Shown here: positions 33,455 to 63,129 of the stretch, piece by piece
Layout of the letters: each line of letters opens with the position of its first letter
How positions within the stretch are numbered: the stretch's first letter is position 1
Source: Plotosus lineatus
Lineage: Eukaryota > Chordata > Actinopteri > Siluriformes > Plotosidae
Length of the DNA stretch: 64,000 nucleotides
Assembly: GCA_024760905.1 (NCBI GenBank)
Contig: CM045750.1
Coordinates: 15,009,419-15,073,418, forward strand
Reading direction: 5' to 3'
Made by a program: the position numbers and the translations under genes
The notes under the pieces: model-generated
Told to the model about the DNA's origin: nothing
What the model saw: only the letters and a program-made list of their open reading frames with translations
The model's database searches: none

Positions 33455-33920
33455 GTTTTTACTTACATTTACAGGATTTAGCAGACACTCTTCTCCGGAG
33501 CGACTTACAGAAGAGCTTCAAAGTCACTGTCAGTGAATATACTCTTGTACTGGTTTGTTAGAACACAGACTAAGCATACTGCCAGTCAAACTTAGTCGGT
33601 AGGTGTTGTTTGTGTGTGTGTTTTTTGTCCAGATGAAGGTCATTCCACCGCCTTGGAACCAGAACAGAGAAGAGCTTGGATGCATTTTTCTCTTATCCCT
33701 TGGTAGAGGGAGGGACCAGTCTAGCAGTGCGAGAGGATCTGAGAGAACGTGGTCCAGTGTTGAAGGTGATGGTCCATTTTTGCCTTTGTAGGCAAGCATG
33801 AGTGTTTTAAATCTAATGCAAGCAGCTACAGGAAGACAGTAGAGAGATCATAGCAGTGGTGTAGTGTGGGCAAATTTGGGAAGGTTGAAAACAAGCCATG
33901 CAGCTGCATTCTGGATCATC
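33455..33920 (-). mobile_element. L2-like LINE 3' end (minus)
   Basis: It starts TTTACATTTACAGGATTTAG and CGGAGCGACTTACAG and continues through CCTTGGAACCAGAACAGAGA and TTGGTAGAGGGAGGGACCAG, the reverse complement of the element at 16640-19055. It ends in ACAAGCCATGCAGCTGCATT where another sequence has been inserted. Confidence 0.75.
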
Positions 33921-34045
33921 GTGCAGAAGGCAATGGCAAACCACTGCACTAATCCTGCCAAGTAAACCTCCGTGAAGATGATAACCAGGGTGTTATCCTT
34001 CATGGCGGGTCGCCAATGGTCGTCCTACGACTCAGGCACTAGATA
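33921..34045. repeat. Short insertion within the L2-like copy
   Basis: GAAGGCAATGGCAAACCACT to CGGGTCGCCAATGGTCGTCC has no match to L2. L2-like sequence resumes at about 34046 (GATTGAACAAGTATCTGAGT). The GGTCGCCA plus CGACT wording resembles tails of other SINEs; source not identified. Confidence 0.4.
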
Positions 34046-34697
34046 AATAGATTGAACAAGTATCTGAGTGGCCTTAGTGGAAAGAATTGAACGAATCCTT
34101 CGGTGGTTTAATTCAGTCACACAAAAGTAACTGCAGTGAATACCCAAAATATTTGTCAATGTTTGTTAAATATCCTTTCAACCGGCAAATCAAAAAAAGT
34201 CCAATGTTTTCGAACTTGACGTGGAGTAGATGGGAATAAATTGCCACAGGGACTTTTCGTTCTGTATAGTTTCAAAAAAGTTGAATTCCTCCTGCAAACT
34301 CGGAACAAAATTGTTGTATGAACTAAATTTCCATCTATATAAATGATTGTCTTGTTTGATATCCTGTTAATGTTATTTAGGTTATTTTCTATGGCCAACC
34401 ATCACACTGAACCTTTAAATCAGACACTGGCTGATACCTCATACATACTTGTCTTATGAATTCACCCGAGGTTCTGGTGTAACAGGAATGACTCACATGG
34501 ACTTCAGTACAACTCCAGGGTTTAGTGTCTTGGTTCCTGCCCTGTGTTGTTTTGTGTTTTTTTTTCCTTCTGCATTTTAACTGAGGCACTACCGTAATAC
34601 CTGGTATATGAGGACTTGTATGTTCCCCTTGAGGATTCCCCTCAATTAACCACTTTAACCTTGTCTGTTATTTGCCGTATGTATTTGTTATATGAAT

Positions 34698-35040
34698 AGG
34701 TGGCACAGTGGTGCAGTGGTTAGCATGACTGCCTGACAGCAAGAAGGTCCTTGGTTCAATTCCCAGCTCGGGCATTTCTGTGTGGAGTTTACATGTTCTC
34801 CCTGTGTTTGCGTGGGCTTCCTCCGAGTACTTCGGTTTCCTCCCACAGTCCAAAAACATGCACAGTAGGTTAACTGGTTATTCCAAATCACCCCTGGGTG
34901 TGAGTGCGAGTATGAAGGGTTATGCGAGTGTTGGCTCTGCCAACACTCCAGGGTGTATGCTGCCCTCGCCCGGAGACAGCTGAGATGGGCACCAGCCTCC
35001 CCGTGATCCTAATTAGGATTAAGTCATTCAGAAAATGAAT
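34698..35040 (+). repeat. SINE-like repeat family 3, copy 1
   Basis: It begins GGTGGCACAGTGGTGCAGTG (A-box-like), then a B-box-like GGTTCAATTCCC. It continues TTCTGTGTGGAGTTTACATG and TTCCTCCCACAGTCCAAAAA, and has the same 'attaggatta' tail as family 2 SINEs. It ends AGAAAATGAATG. About 340 bp. Confidence 0.75.
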
Positions 35041-35104
35041 GTTATATGAATATTCCATGAATATAGAAATATCCTTGTTATATTAGAATTTAAATGGAAT
35101 TACT

Positions 35105-35314
35105 GTGATAGCAGGTCGCACATCCATCTCACATCAAGAAGATCCTGGGTTCGAGTCCCAGGATTAGCTTGGGTTTTTCTGTGTCATTTGATGCTCTTCC
35201 TGTGCTTGCATGGGTTTTCTCCATATACTCCCTGTGTCTTCTCACAGTTCATAGGAATGCACATTAGGCCAACTGGCTATTCCAGATTGTCAGTGAGTGT
35301 GAATGGGTTTGTGT

Positions 35315-35353
<39 letters not shown>

Positions 35354-35475
35354 TGTGTGTGTGCGCGCGTTTTGGCTCTGTGATGGTCTGGCGAGCTGTT
35401 CATGGTGCAGTCTACCATCACCCGGTTGTGAGCTGAGGTAGGTTCTATCTGCCCAGGAACATTAATAGTTTGTCC
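35105..35475 (+). repeat. SINE-like repeat family 3, copy 2
   Basis: GATAGCAGGTCGCACATCC head, perfect B box GGTTCGAGTCC, then GTGTTTTCT-type body CTTGCATGGGTTTTCTCC. It contains a GT array (35322-35352) and a diverged tail. It directly follows copy 1. Confidence 0.65.
35322..35352 (+). repeat. (GT)n microsatellite
   Basis: GT dinucleotide array inside the second family 3 SINE-like copy. Confidence 0.85.
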
Positions 35476-35511
35476 AGTCAGTGAGTGCGTGAGTGTGCTC
35501 TTAAAGGGGTG

Positions 35512-35870
35512 TTATAGTGGTGTGATGGTTAGCACATCCGCTTCATAGCAAGATGGTCCTTGGTTTGATTCCCAATAAAGGCTGTTTCTGTGTGGAATTT
35601 CCATGTTCTTCCCGATCTTGTGTGGGTTTCTTCTGCGTTACCCCAGTTTTCTCTCACAGTTCAAAGACAAGCACATTCGGCTAATTGGCTGTTTTATATT
35701 GTTCCAGAGTTTGAATGCGAATGGGTGTCGGTGTGTGTGCTTGTTTTGCGCTGTGATGGTCTGTTGACCTGTTCAGGGTGTACCATGCCTTCACCCTGTG
35801 TTGGCTGAGGTAGGCTTCAGCCACCCTGTGACTTTAATAGGGTTGGTTCTGCTAATTACTGAGTGGGAGA
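35512..35870 (+). repeat. SINE-like repeat family 3, copy 3
   Basis: GTTATAGTGGTGTGATGGTT head, B-box-like GGTTTGATTCCC, body TTCTGTGTGGAATTTCCATG, and tail CTGTTCAGGGTGTACCATGC to CTTTAATAGGG. This is the third family 3 copy in a row in the same orientation. Confidence 0.7.
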
Positions 35871-35899
35871 GTTCTCTTGATGCACACTACTGTATACAG

Positions 35900-36760
35900 A
35901 TTTCTGACCATGCAGTCCTTCCTGTGGGTTGTTGTTTTAAAAAGATGTATATAATATAAACAGCATTTTATAATTTTTATAAATATATAAATATGTGCAG
36001 ACCACAGTGATTTTATTTCTAAGCCAAGCACAGCTTTGTTTGCAATGTCATGGGACTGAAGGTTGGTGGGGTTGTTTGATTGTTTAAAAGTGATGCTACT
36101 AAGTGTTCAAATGAAACACTAAACAAAGTGTAATTACTGAGTTTCATTTATTAGTGGAGGTCTCAAGCTCAGTACCATGATTATGGAATATGACTTGAAT
36201 GGTTGTCCCATGTCTGTCCGGTGTCCACACACCACAGAGTTGATGATGTTTGGTTGTTTGGATGTTTGTTTTTATGTATCGGTGGCTACCATGACGATTG
36301 TGGTCACAAGAAACATTTATTATTAATAATGAAACAGAAAGCTAAAAAAATAGAGGCTCATACACTACCACTCAGACTTGCAGAATAAAAAAAACACAAT
36401 TGAGACAAGTAACTAGCTGAGCAGGTAAATAAATGTTTGTGGCAAAAACAAACAAAAAAATCAGAAGCTTGACGGAACATGAACTGGTTAAACAGATAAT
36501 TAAACTAAAAAAAAATAGACAAGGGATGAAAGGAAAGGGGTGTGCACCAATTCTCATCAGTACAGATGTTTATTGGGAGCTCCACTTTTACACAGTGCTT
36601 AAATCTCTGTATTATACATTATTTGTTTGTTTTGATCAAGACTTTTAGGCAGTGCTGATTTTTGTCTTACTGAAAATGTGCCACGGTGAGCCACCACTGT
36701 ATCAAATCAGAATTTATTTTCATTTGTAGGTTGTCCCGTTCATTTATAAACTATTCATTC
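35900..36760. other. Intergenic sequence, nothing recognised
   Basis: AT-rich DNA between SINE-like clusters. The small open frames here look like chance. Confidence 0.4.
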
Positions 36761-36770
36761 ATACATTCAC

Positions 36771-37012
36771 TTTTTGAACTGCTTAATCCGAATCAGGGTC
36801 ACAGGGAGACTAGTGCCCATCTCAGTCGACTCGGGACGAGGGCAGAGTACACCCTGGACAGCTCGCCTGGCCATCGTAAGGCAGAAACATGCTGATGGCT
36901 ATGCGGCTACTCTTGTCGAAAGTCAGCAATGGTTCTTTTACACCTCACACCATAGACAGTGAGAGACATGGCCGGCCTTTGATAACCCAGTTAGCTGCGC
37001 TGGGGGCATTTA
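36771..37012 (-). repeat. SINE family 2 (minus), headless
   Basis: It reads TTGAACTGCTTAATCCGAAT, GGGCAGAGTACACCCTGGAC-type sequence, CACACCATAGACAGTGAGAG and GATAACCCAGTTAGCTGCGC, the reverse complement of tail and body. The tRNA head is missing. Confidence 0.75.
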
Positions 37013-37336
37013 TAAACTATTCGATTCCTTTTCAGTGATCATTCTTTAAAGCAGCATTCACACAGGACGTGACAACCAACACGCGAATCACTTTAGCACT
37101 AGGCTGCACAGTTCGCCACTGAGTTGTCAGATCTCGTTGCCTTGGTAACCCTCTTATATGCTTCCTGCATAAAAATCTTTTTGAGTGAAACTGAACAGCA
37201 TCGAGCGAGTTCCCCACAGTAAATACATGAAAGCGCTTATGCTAATTATATTTCATTACTTTCTTTATTTTAGCTCATATTATCATCATGAATAGATTTT
37301 ATTATTATTATTATTATTATTGTATGGTAAGTTCTC

Positions 37337-37607
37337 TGCAAGGTTGTCACTGTCCCCCCCCCAGTGCAGCTAACTGGGTTATCAAAGGCCGGTCATGTCT
37401 CTCACTGTCTATAGTTTGAGGTTCATGTAAAAGAACCATTGCTGACTTTTGTAAAGAGGAGCTGCAAAGCCGTCAGCGTGTTTCTGTCCCTTGCTAAAGG
37501 GTCGTGTCAGGAAGGGCATCCGACGTAAAAAGCAATACCAAATACAAATGTGCGATTCATTCGCTGTGACCTCTGAGAAAGGGAAAAAGCCGAAAGGAAA
37601 TCTCTAT
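37337..37607 (+). repeat. SINE family 2 with RTE-type tail, headless
   Basis: It starts at CTGCAAGGTTGTCACTGTCC, has the shared body, and ends GTCAGGAAGGGCATCCGACG, ATTCGCTGTGACCTCTGAGA and AAAAAGCCGAAAGGAAA. Same tail as the copy at 21974. Confidence 0.8.
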
Positions 37608-37784
37608 CTCATGTATGGTAAGTATAGAATGGAGACGCTTGTACACTGGGAAGAATTAAATGTATATAAATATATAAAACTCGATGAAAACGCTCACCAT
37701 TTCAGAAATGTGGACCCAAGCATGGCATTTTTCAGTCATTATACTTGTAAAAATGTAGAATGATAATAATTGCTGTACGCTATG

Positions 37785-37905
37785 GGGCTGGTTGTGTAGT
37801 GGTAAGGGTGTTGGGCTCATAATTGAGAAGTTGTGAGTTTGAATCCGTGAGACCTCACAGTCACGGGATAATCTCTGGCCTGATGAGCCAGCTCAGGTGT
37901 AAAAG
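37785..37905 (+). repeat. tRNA-headed SINE head fragment
   Basis: GGGGCTGGTTGTGTAGTGGT followed by AAGGGTGTTGGGCTC and a B-box-like AGTTTGAATCCG. It resembles a tRNA upper half and TΨC arm. The body GACCTCACAGTCACGGG follows. Confidence 0.55.
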
Positions 37906-37949
37906 CCCAAAAGTTGTATCTGCTCAGTTTGTGTAAAATTTTACTTCTG

Positions 37950-38550
37950 ATTGCTCATTTCATGTAAGTACTTAGGCTCAACAGTCCAGAGCAATGGAGA
38001 GTGTGGAAAAGAGGTGAAGAAGCGTGTGCAGGCAGGTTGGAATGGTTGGAGAAAAGTGTCCGGTGTGATGTGTGATAGGAAGGTATCGGCAAGAATGAAA
38101 GGAAAAGTGTACAAGACAGTGATGAGGCCAGCGATGTTGTATGGCTTAGAAACAGTGGTGCTGGGGAAAAGACAGGAGGCAGAGTTGGAGGTAGCAGAGA
38201 TGAAAATGTTGAGGTTCTCTTTGGGAGTAACGAGGATGGATAGGATCAGGAATGAGCACATCAGAGGGACAGCACATGTAAGACATTTTGGAGACAAAGT
38301 CAGAGAGGCTAGATTGAGATGGTTTGGACATGTACAGAGGAGGGATAGTGAGTATATTGGTAATAGGATGCTGAGGCTGGAACTACCAGGCAGAAGGCCT
38401 AGAGGAAGACCAGAGATGATTCATGGATGTGATGAAGGAGGACATGAAGGTAGTTGGTGTAAGAGAAGAAGATGCAGAGGATAGTGTGAGATGGAGGCAG
38501 ATGATTCGCTGTGGCGACCCCTGAAGGGAAAAGCCGAAAGGAAAAAGAAG
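37950..38550 (+). mobile_element. RTE-like LINE 3' fragment
   Basis: One open frame reads KYLGSTVQSNGECGKEVKKR, MRPAMLYGLETVVLGKRQEA, RWFGHVQRRDSEYIGNRMLR and [12 protein letters not shown], the C-terminal region of RTE-type LINE proteins. A frameshift follows before the usual end. The 3' end is GATTCGCTGTGGCGACCCCT and AAAAGCCGAAAGG. It is intergenic. Confidence 0.8.
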
Positions 38551-38559
38551 ATTGCACAT

Positions 38560-38985
38560 TTCGTGGCGTTCACTGACTTTACATGTTGACTTGTGGCTCA
38601 TCGGTCCTGGAAACCTCCAGCTTCAGATATAAAAATAAATTCTCAAACATTTTCCCACAACTTTTGTACAAACTGCATGAAATAAGATCCTAGTATTTGA
38701 TTAAATGGTGGTTTAAATGTAAAGTATTATCTTGAATCGCTTTAAAGAATATTAGCTTGGTCCCATGAATTGTTTCAGACTCTTTCCTGTTTGTTTTCTT
38801 TTCTGTTTTATTATTTTAATTTTGAAGAGAGGCCTCTGTTTCAGATAAAAGTGTTTAAAGTTATGAATACTACTGTCCAAATACTACTGGTGAAACTTTA
38901 AAATCATTTCATTGTACTATTCTTTATTGCTTTTAAATATAACCTTGCACATAGATCACAGTGAGAGTAATTGCATTGACAGGAA
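38560..38985. other. Intergenic sequence, nothing recognised
   Basis: Unique AT-rich DNA between the RTE fragment and an AT/GT array. Confidence 0.4.
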
Positions 38986-39194
<209 letters not shown>

Positions 39195-39663
39195 ACGGGG
39201 ATCCCTCGCTACTTCACACTTCAATTCGTGCAGTTTCAGTGAATCATGTTTTTTCTTTTTTTTTTTTAAATATTCATTGAATTAAAAAATAAGGAAATTA
39301 AGGAAGAGTAGGGGGCAAAGTTCAAGAAAATGCTTCCAAAACAAGGCCAATTATATAAAAAAAAAACCCAGAAACAAAAACACCCCCAACCCAAAACCCC
39401 CCATCGAAACTACTTACATTTTTATGTGTGCATCTGTGTGTGTGCGTCTGTATGTGTGTGTATTTATGTTTTATTTACATCTTGCATAATGCATAATTGT
39501 TATTATAAGCATTTATAGCACTGGATATGTATTTATTGATATTATATACACATATACATGTACGTAGACGTCAGTCAGTGGGGGTCGATCCTACTTCACA
39601 GAAATTGGCAGTTGTGGGGGGGGTCTCGGGTCCCATTAATCGTGGAAAGTGAGGAATCTCTGT
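39195..39663. mobile_element. MITE family D, copy 2
   Basis: The left end is CGGGGATCCCTCGCTACTTC and the right end GAAAGTGAGGAATCTCTG, inverted repeats. The interior matches copy 1 at 10002 (AAAACAAGGCCAATTAT, GAAACTACTTACATTTTTAT, ATACATGTACG). It is bounded on both sides by TA/TG arrays. Confidence 0.75.
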
Positions 39664-39665
39664 AG

Positions 39666-39666
39666 T

Positions 39667-39746
<80 letters not shown>
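39666..39746 (+). repeat. (TG)n(TA)n microsatellite
   Basis: About 19 TG units then about 20 TA units next to the family D MITE. Confidence 0.92.
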
Positions 39747-39749
<3 letters not shown>

Positions 39750-39751
<2 letters not shown>

Positions 39752-40833
39752 TTCGAATATAGGTGTTTCTGTTTTAAATTCCTGTTCTAAATTCTAAACT
39801 GTACACTCGATCTTTTGGACTTTTGATAAAGACTTTTGTAGCAATTCTTGAATAACTTGGAAATGGATAGAAGTATGTTGTTTACAACGTTTTTACAAGA
39901 TGAACAAGAGAACACTCCCATGAGAAAGTTGAAATCTGAATGTTTGGCTTTTGTGTTTTTTCACAAACATTATCATGTATATCCACTTCATTCAAATTCA
40001 CTGTGGATGATTTGAAGTGTTAACATGCAAGACAGAGAACAGTGCTATATGAGAACCACGATCAGATTATTATCAGATTGTAAATGGTAAGCGCAGGAGA
40101 CAGAAGTTTTCAGACAGAAAAAGGCTGTTGATTTTATTAAAATATATATAGAAGCTCTTATCTGGGCTTCTTTAATATCCTTTGAAGTGCACAATGACTA
40201 CATGGAAATTCAAAGTGATTTCAAGTTTGAAACAGAGGAAAAGATTAAATGTCAAGAAACTGGAGATGCAGATTTTTTCTTTTCTTTTTTTGCAAGCCAT
40301 AACACCTATACATGATTAGATAATTTTTCAATACAAGCAAGATAGTGGAGTTTATTTCATAAATAATTGCTTGTGAACTTTATAGATTTTCATTTTTACA
40401 CCTCTTTCTAAATCTATCACAGTTGTGGTGAAAGCACAGTGTTTGTACATGTCAAAAAGTGAGTCTGTCTTTTCATCTTGAATTTTTATTGGGAGTTTAA
40501 TCTCAGTGATGGAGGATATAAAACAAAGAATTTTTTTAAATAGCAAATTTAGATGTCTACTGCATCGTCTGGCCTGACCGGGTGCTCCCTTCCACCACCT
40601 TGTGACTGGGCCATTGGTGAGTTCATGAACAATGATTTCAATTGTGTAAATGTAGACTTTTTTTTCTTGATATAGGTCAAAATGCAAGATTGCAACGAGG
40701 GAAAATACTCTGGAATAAATTTCATGTCACAAACAAGTGGTACAAACAAGCACATTAAATACTCATCGCTTTCACTACCTAACTCACAGAATGTGCTACT
40801 TAACTTAAAATTCTCTGCAATATATTTACCCCT

Positions 40834-40835
<2 letters not shown>
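39750..40835. other. Intergenic sequence between zfx and frmpd3, nothing recognised
   Basis: AT-rich DNA with short open frames on both strands, none with a recognised product or splice context. Part could belong to a longer frmpd3 3' UTR. Confidence 0.4.
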
Positions 40836-40839
<4 letters not shown>

Positions 40840-40867
<28 letters not shown>

Positions 40868-40868
40868 A

Positions 40869-40916
<48 letters not shown>

Positions 40917-40927
40917 GTATAGATTTA

Positions 40928-40972
<45 letters not shown>
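40840..40972 (+). repeat. (TA)n/(TG)n array
   Basis: TA array, a short TG tract, a second TA array, a short spacer, then a third TA array. It lies just past the candidate frmpd3 polyadenylation signal. Confidence 0.92.
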
Positions 40973-40974
<2 letters not shown>

Positions 40975-40989
40975 CGTTCAATATATCTA

Positions 40990-41320
40990 TTATCCCTTTG
41001 CAATATTTATTTTAATAATTTACAGGGTAATGTATAACTGTATTTAAACATATGACATTTATAATTACAAAAATATGTACGTTTTTAATGAGTAGCCCTG
41101 TCGATCATCCATACAGTAAAGGGCAAAGAATGGTACTATTGTTCTCCCTTCTTGACACAAAGCACAAGGTACTCGGAGGTTCTTTGTCTTTTGGACGCTT
41201 ATGTAAACATGTCATGGAATTTTCTGCAATTTGGTAGTCATGGATATTAAAAAGGAAAAGAAACGTGTTCGACCATCCTGCAGCGTCACCGTGGGTGATA
41301 TATTGTGCAAAACGAATGTG
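40990..41320 (-). other. frmpd3: Probable 3' UTR of frmpd3
   Basis: Sequence downstream of the frmpd3 stop up to an AATAAA (minus strand, 41011-41006). It has no recognised repeat and abuts a long AT array at 40840-40972. If transcription runs past the array the UTR would be longer. Confidence 0.4.
41006..41011 (-). promoter_or_regulatory. Candidate polyadenylation signal AATAAA for frmpd3
   Basis: Canonical hexamer on the minus strand about 310 nt after the stop and the first one seen before the AT array. Confidence 0.4.
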
Positions 41321-59280
<17,960 letters not shown>

Positions 59281-59319
59281 CTGTTGGCACGAAGGAAGAA
59301 GCACTGATCATCCACTCAC

Positions 59320-59870
59320 TCACTTGCTGAACAGCTTAATAAGCTAGTGGCAATTTGTAAGAGTCAATAAGCCTAATGTAAATGTCTTTTGGATCGTGGG
59401 AGGAAACTAGAGTACCTGGAGGAAACTTGGGCAAGCTCAGGGAGAACATACAAATCACACACAGGAAAAAAAAATGCTTGTAAATAAATTTAAGTACTGT
59501 AATGCTTTATTTTACGTAAATCTCATTCCCTGCTTAATCCTACAAGGGTCACAAAGCGGTTATAGCTTACTTCATCCACACAGGCGGGGTATACACTGAA
59601 CAGCTTGCCAGAGCATCACAGGACAACACACACTCAACCATTCACATTCACACTGCCATTTAGCTGAATGTGTATGTCATTAGACTGTAGGAGGAAATCC
59701 GACTACCCAGAGGAAATCCGACTACCCAAAGGAAATCCGACTACCCATGCAAGAACAAAGAGAACATGTAAACTCCACGCAGAAATGACCTCGGCAAGCC
59801 TGGGACTTGAACTCAGAACCTTCTTGCTGTGAGGCTGACGTGACTAACCACTACACCATTGTGCTGATAC
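59320..59870 (-). repeat. Family 3 SINE-like repeats (minus), two fragments with a 19-bp triplication
   Basis: Fragment one (59320-59470) has GGGAGGAAACTAGAGTACC and GCTCAGGGAGAACATACAAA. Fragment two (59525-59865) runs from a tail (TGCTTAATCCTACAAGGGTC) to a reversed head (CTTGAACTCAGAACC, GTGACTAACCACTACACC). Inside it, GAAATCCGACTACCCA is present three times in tandem (59694-59748). Confidence 0.65.
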
Positions 59871-59929
59871 ATTTCATCTTATTTTATCACAATAAATAAT
59901 ATTTTTGTTATTAGTAGTATTTATTCATT

Positions 59930-60040
59930 TTCTGAACTGCTTAATCCTACTTAGGGTTGCAGGGAGGCTGGCGTACATCTCGGCCGACTCTGGGCGAGAG
60001 CAGACTATACCTTAGACAGCTCGCCAGGCCATCACAGGGC
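59930..60040 (-). repeat. SINE family 2 tail fragment (minus)
   Basis: CTGAACTGCTTAATCCTACT, GGCCGACTCTGGGCGAGAGC and AGCTCGCCAGGCCATCACAG, the reverse complement of the 'attaggatta' tail. Confidence 0.65.
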
Positions 60041-60339
60041 TACTGTTGTTATTATTATTATTATCACTACCATGTGGAAAAACAGAGACTCTTGAGGATA
60101 ATAAACCAGGAAGAGTTAAATGTATACAAATATAAACTCACAGGACATTCCAGCTATCTCAGAAACATGGACCAAAGCCTGCCATTTCTCGTTATTATTC
60201 GTGTTAAGCACACAACAATAATGAGCTACTCTCCCATGTTAATGTGGGCAGAGTCATTATATTCATGTTTGTTGTTTCCCATGGAAAATGCTTCGTGGAA
60301 CTTTGTGCATCTGTCATTGCCTCTGCATGGTCACTTATC

Positions 60340-60560
60340 ATTCATTATTTCCTGTGTGGGAGCCCCTTCAGGGTTGCAGGAGGGCTTGAGCTCGATTCAG
60401 CCTACTTCAGGTGAATGTGGGGTACACCCTGAACAGCTCGGCAGTTAATTGCAGGCCCAACACACACACTACCACTCACACTCATATTCACACAATACAC
60501 ATCCAGTTAGCTTAATGTGCATGTCTTTGAAATGTTGGAGGACATTCAGAACAATTTAGA
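60340..60560 (-). repeat. Family 3 SINE-like fragment (minus)
   Basis: CTTCAGGGTTGCAGGAGG, GGTACACCCTGAACAGCTCG, and CAGTTAGCTTAATGTGCATG plus TCTTTGAAATGTTGGAGG match the reverse of the family 3 body and tail. Confidence 0.5.
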
Positions 60561-60611
60561 ACATTCAAACATGCATTCAGATAAATGAAAAGTATAAACT
60601 TTTCTCCAGTA

Positions 60612-61341
60612 CAGTAGGCCCTTGACTATTCGTGGTTTTGCACTCGTGCATGCGCATATTTGCGGACTGCCGAGCAACTGTCATGTGATTCAAATTCAGC
60701 CAATGGCTGTTCTCCTTCCTGCTGATTGGTTGAGACGATGTATACGCCCCTTTTCCCCCTCATTTGTGCACAAGTTGTCAATGAGCCTTTTTTTTAAGTG
60801 TGTTTTAATTACCAGTTAAGCTTTATGATGCCACTTAAACGCTGGCTAAGCGCCAGAAAAAGGTAATGACGTTTGATGTCGCTTCTGAAAAAATAAGACT
60901 TTCTCCTTCAGGAACGACAGTTTGCTCTGAAGTGCCTGAAGAGGAATAATCATCTGAACTTTTGGAAAACACTATAGTATTAAAGTATTTTTCAGTTATT
61001 ATTCCAGTACAGTACCTAAGTTAATGTTTAGAATGTTTGTGTGTGTGATTTTATGTACTGTGGTGTAGCATATTTATCATTTTGTTTTGTTCATCCAATT
61101 TAATGCTGCTCGGACTGAATGCAGTCCTCATCTACTCCCTGTAAACACAAACCACACGCTCACTTCAGTTAAAGGGCGCTGCTTACGTGATTCCCCTTTG
61201 AATAATAAATGCATTCTGCCATCTCATACTGCCTCGGAAATGCGCCTCACATATAGTAATGCATTATATCCCTCTGGGGGCATTTTTGATAACTACAGTG
61301 CTGTATGTTTTAAGGAAAATACATTTAAAGGTGTTGTTATA

Positions 61342-61410
<69 letters not shown>

Positions 61411-61707
61411 TATATGCTGTATGATGCTGCGATGCTTCGATTTTATTATTAATAAATATCACAGTACAAAATTAAGTTTTTCTTAATCATTACAATCAAT
61501 ACTGTATTAATGAGTAAGACTCTATAGAATGTGTTTAAGAAGCATATTTTAGCACATATAATAAATACATAGTATTTTACTTCCGGTTAATCATTCGCGC
61601 ATGTAATATGATACATGGAGTTTTACTTCCGGGTACAGAACTCGTGGATGATCTTCAGTCGCGGAAGGGGCCAGAACCAAACCCCCGCGAATAACGAGGG
61701 CCTACTG
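60612..61707. mobile_element. TA-flanked MITE family E, copy 2
   Basis: The left end CAGTAGGCCCTTGACTATTC and the right end GAATAACGAGGGCCTACTG are inverted repeats with TA on both sides. The interior has ATGCCACTTAAACGC, a possible transposase start remnant (MPLKR), and a long TA array. Matching blocks with copy 1 include CAATGGCTG and ATAGAATGTGTTTAAGAAGC. TIR type suggests pogo/Tigger ancestry (inference). Confidence 0.78.
61339..61407 (+). repeat. (TA)n microsatellite inside MITE E
   Basis: About 34 TA units within the second family E copy. Confidence 0.9.
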
Positions 61708-61709
61708 TA

Positions 61710-62255
61710 TAATAGAAAATATTTTACAAGTTTACAATGTGGTATGTCTACCAATCCTATACACATATGCAGTATAAAATGTGTAGACAGACGTGTGTAT
61801 GGATGTGTGTATGAAGACATTTGGTATTTACTCCATTAATGCAGCAGGAAAATCAACTAGACTGAGTTAATCATTCATCCTCAACATTCCTGTTTAAAAA
61901 AGATATGTGAGGATTCTTAGTGTCTCATGGCTGTACTTGGGAAGAGATCTTGGAATATAAATGAGGGACTCATGTGCTCTATGCAGACATGGCATCTCCA
62001 GTGTTTCTGCGTGCTTCCTGCTGAAACACTGCAGTTTGCTCGGCTGGATTTTTATGCACAGAATCTCATTCATCTCAAGAGCCATGTTTACAGGGATCGG
62101 TTTATTAATGCAACATTCTGCTGTTAAAATTATGATAATGTATTGTGGTACTGTAATTGACCAAACGCTAAATCAATGAAAATGTTATTGGAGTTGCTCA
62201 GTGAGATAGAATATGACTTTGCTGAGCTTCACATATAAATATCTAGCTTAAAATT
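61710..62255. other. Unique sequence 5' of the known frmpd3 exons, nothing recognised
   Basis: I looked here for the missing PDZ/F1 exons of frmpd3 on the minus strand and found no matching block. Confidence 0.35.
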
Positions 62256-62264
62256 CATTCATTC

Positions 62265-62590
62265 AACGAACTGCTTAATCCTAATTAGGGTCACAGGGAG
62301 GCTGTTGCCCATCTCAGCCGACCCTGGTGAGCTCAGGTTATACCCTGGACAGCTTGTCTGGCCATTGCAGGGCAGAAACACTGATGGCTCTGCAGCCTAC
62401 TCTTGACGAAAATCAGCAATGGTTCCTTTAAACGTCTCTCACCACAGACAGTGAGAGACATGGCTGACCTATGATAACCCAGTTAGCTGCGTGTGGGGGA
62501 CAACAGTGACAACCTGTTGATGATGGGGCTTGAACCACCGACCTTGGGGTCAGTAATCCAGCACCCGGCCACGGGCCACGGCTGCCCCTA
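62265..62590 (-). repeat. tRNA-headed SINE family 2 (minus), near full length
   Basis: Starts AACTGCTTAATCCTAATTAG, then the body CACAGACAGTGAGAGACATG and CTATGATAACCCAGTTAGCT, and the reversed head GGGGCTTGAACCACCGACC with CAGTAATCCAGCACCCGGCC. Confidence 0.75.
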
Positions 62591-62699
62591 AATTAAAATG
62601 GTTTTGCTTAGTTGATGCCGCATTACACAACGATTGGTTAAATAGTTTTTTGTTGCACTGATCATATATCATTGTCTCTGATCTCTGTAGTTTAGATCT

Positions 62700-63020
62700 A
62701 CATGATGGTAAAGTGGTTATCATGTCCACTTCACTGCAAAAAAAATCCTATTTGCATCTCTGGGCTCAGAAAGGACAAATCTGGGTGGAGTTTGCATGTT
62801 CTCCACGTGCTTGTCCGTGTTTCCTTCAGTTTCCACCCACAATCAAAACACATACATTAGGCCGACTGGCTGTTCCAAATTGCTCCTAGGTGTGAGTATG
62901 AGTGTGAGTGGTTGTCTGTGTTGACTCTGTGATGGTCTGGTGAGCTGTTCATGGCATACCCCGCCTTTGCCCAGAGTCAGCTGGGCTAGACTACAGCCTC
63001 CCAGTGACCATAGTAGAATT
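62700..63020 (+). repeat. Family 3 SINE-like repeat
   Basis: Head ATGGTAAAGTGGTTATCATG, body GGAGTTTGCATGTTCTCCAC and AATCAAAACACATACATTAG, tail GAGCTGTTCATGGCATACCC to CAGTGACCATAGTAGAATTA. The B box is destroyed. Confidence 0.65.
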
Positions 63021-63129
63021 AGGAATTCACGATTGCTCATCTTCTTTGTTGAATCATGCCTGTTGATGGATCCTTTAAATCAGTGGCTCCTAAAGCATTC
63101 TATGAAAATTAATATCCTATTCCGTCCTA

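Noticed and set aside
61710..62255. Search for the missing N-terminal exons (PDZ, start of F1) of frmpd3
   Set aside because: No minus-strand frame with the expected blocks and splice sites was found. They are likely beyond the window.
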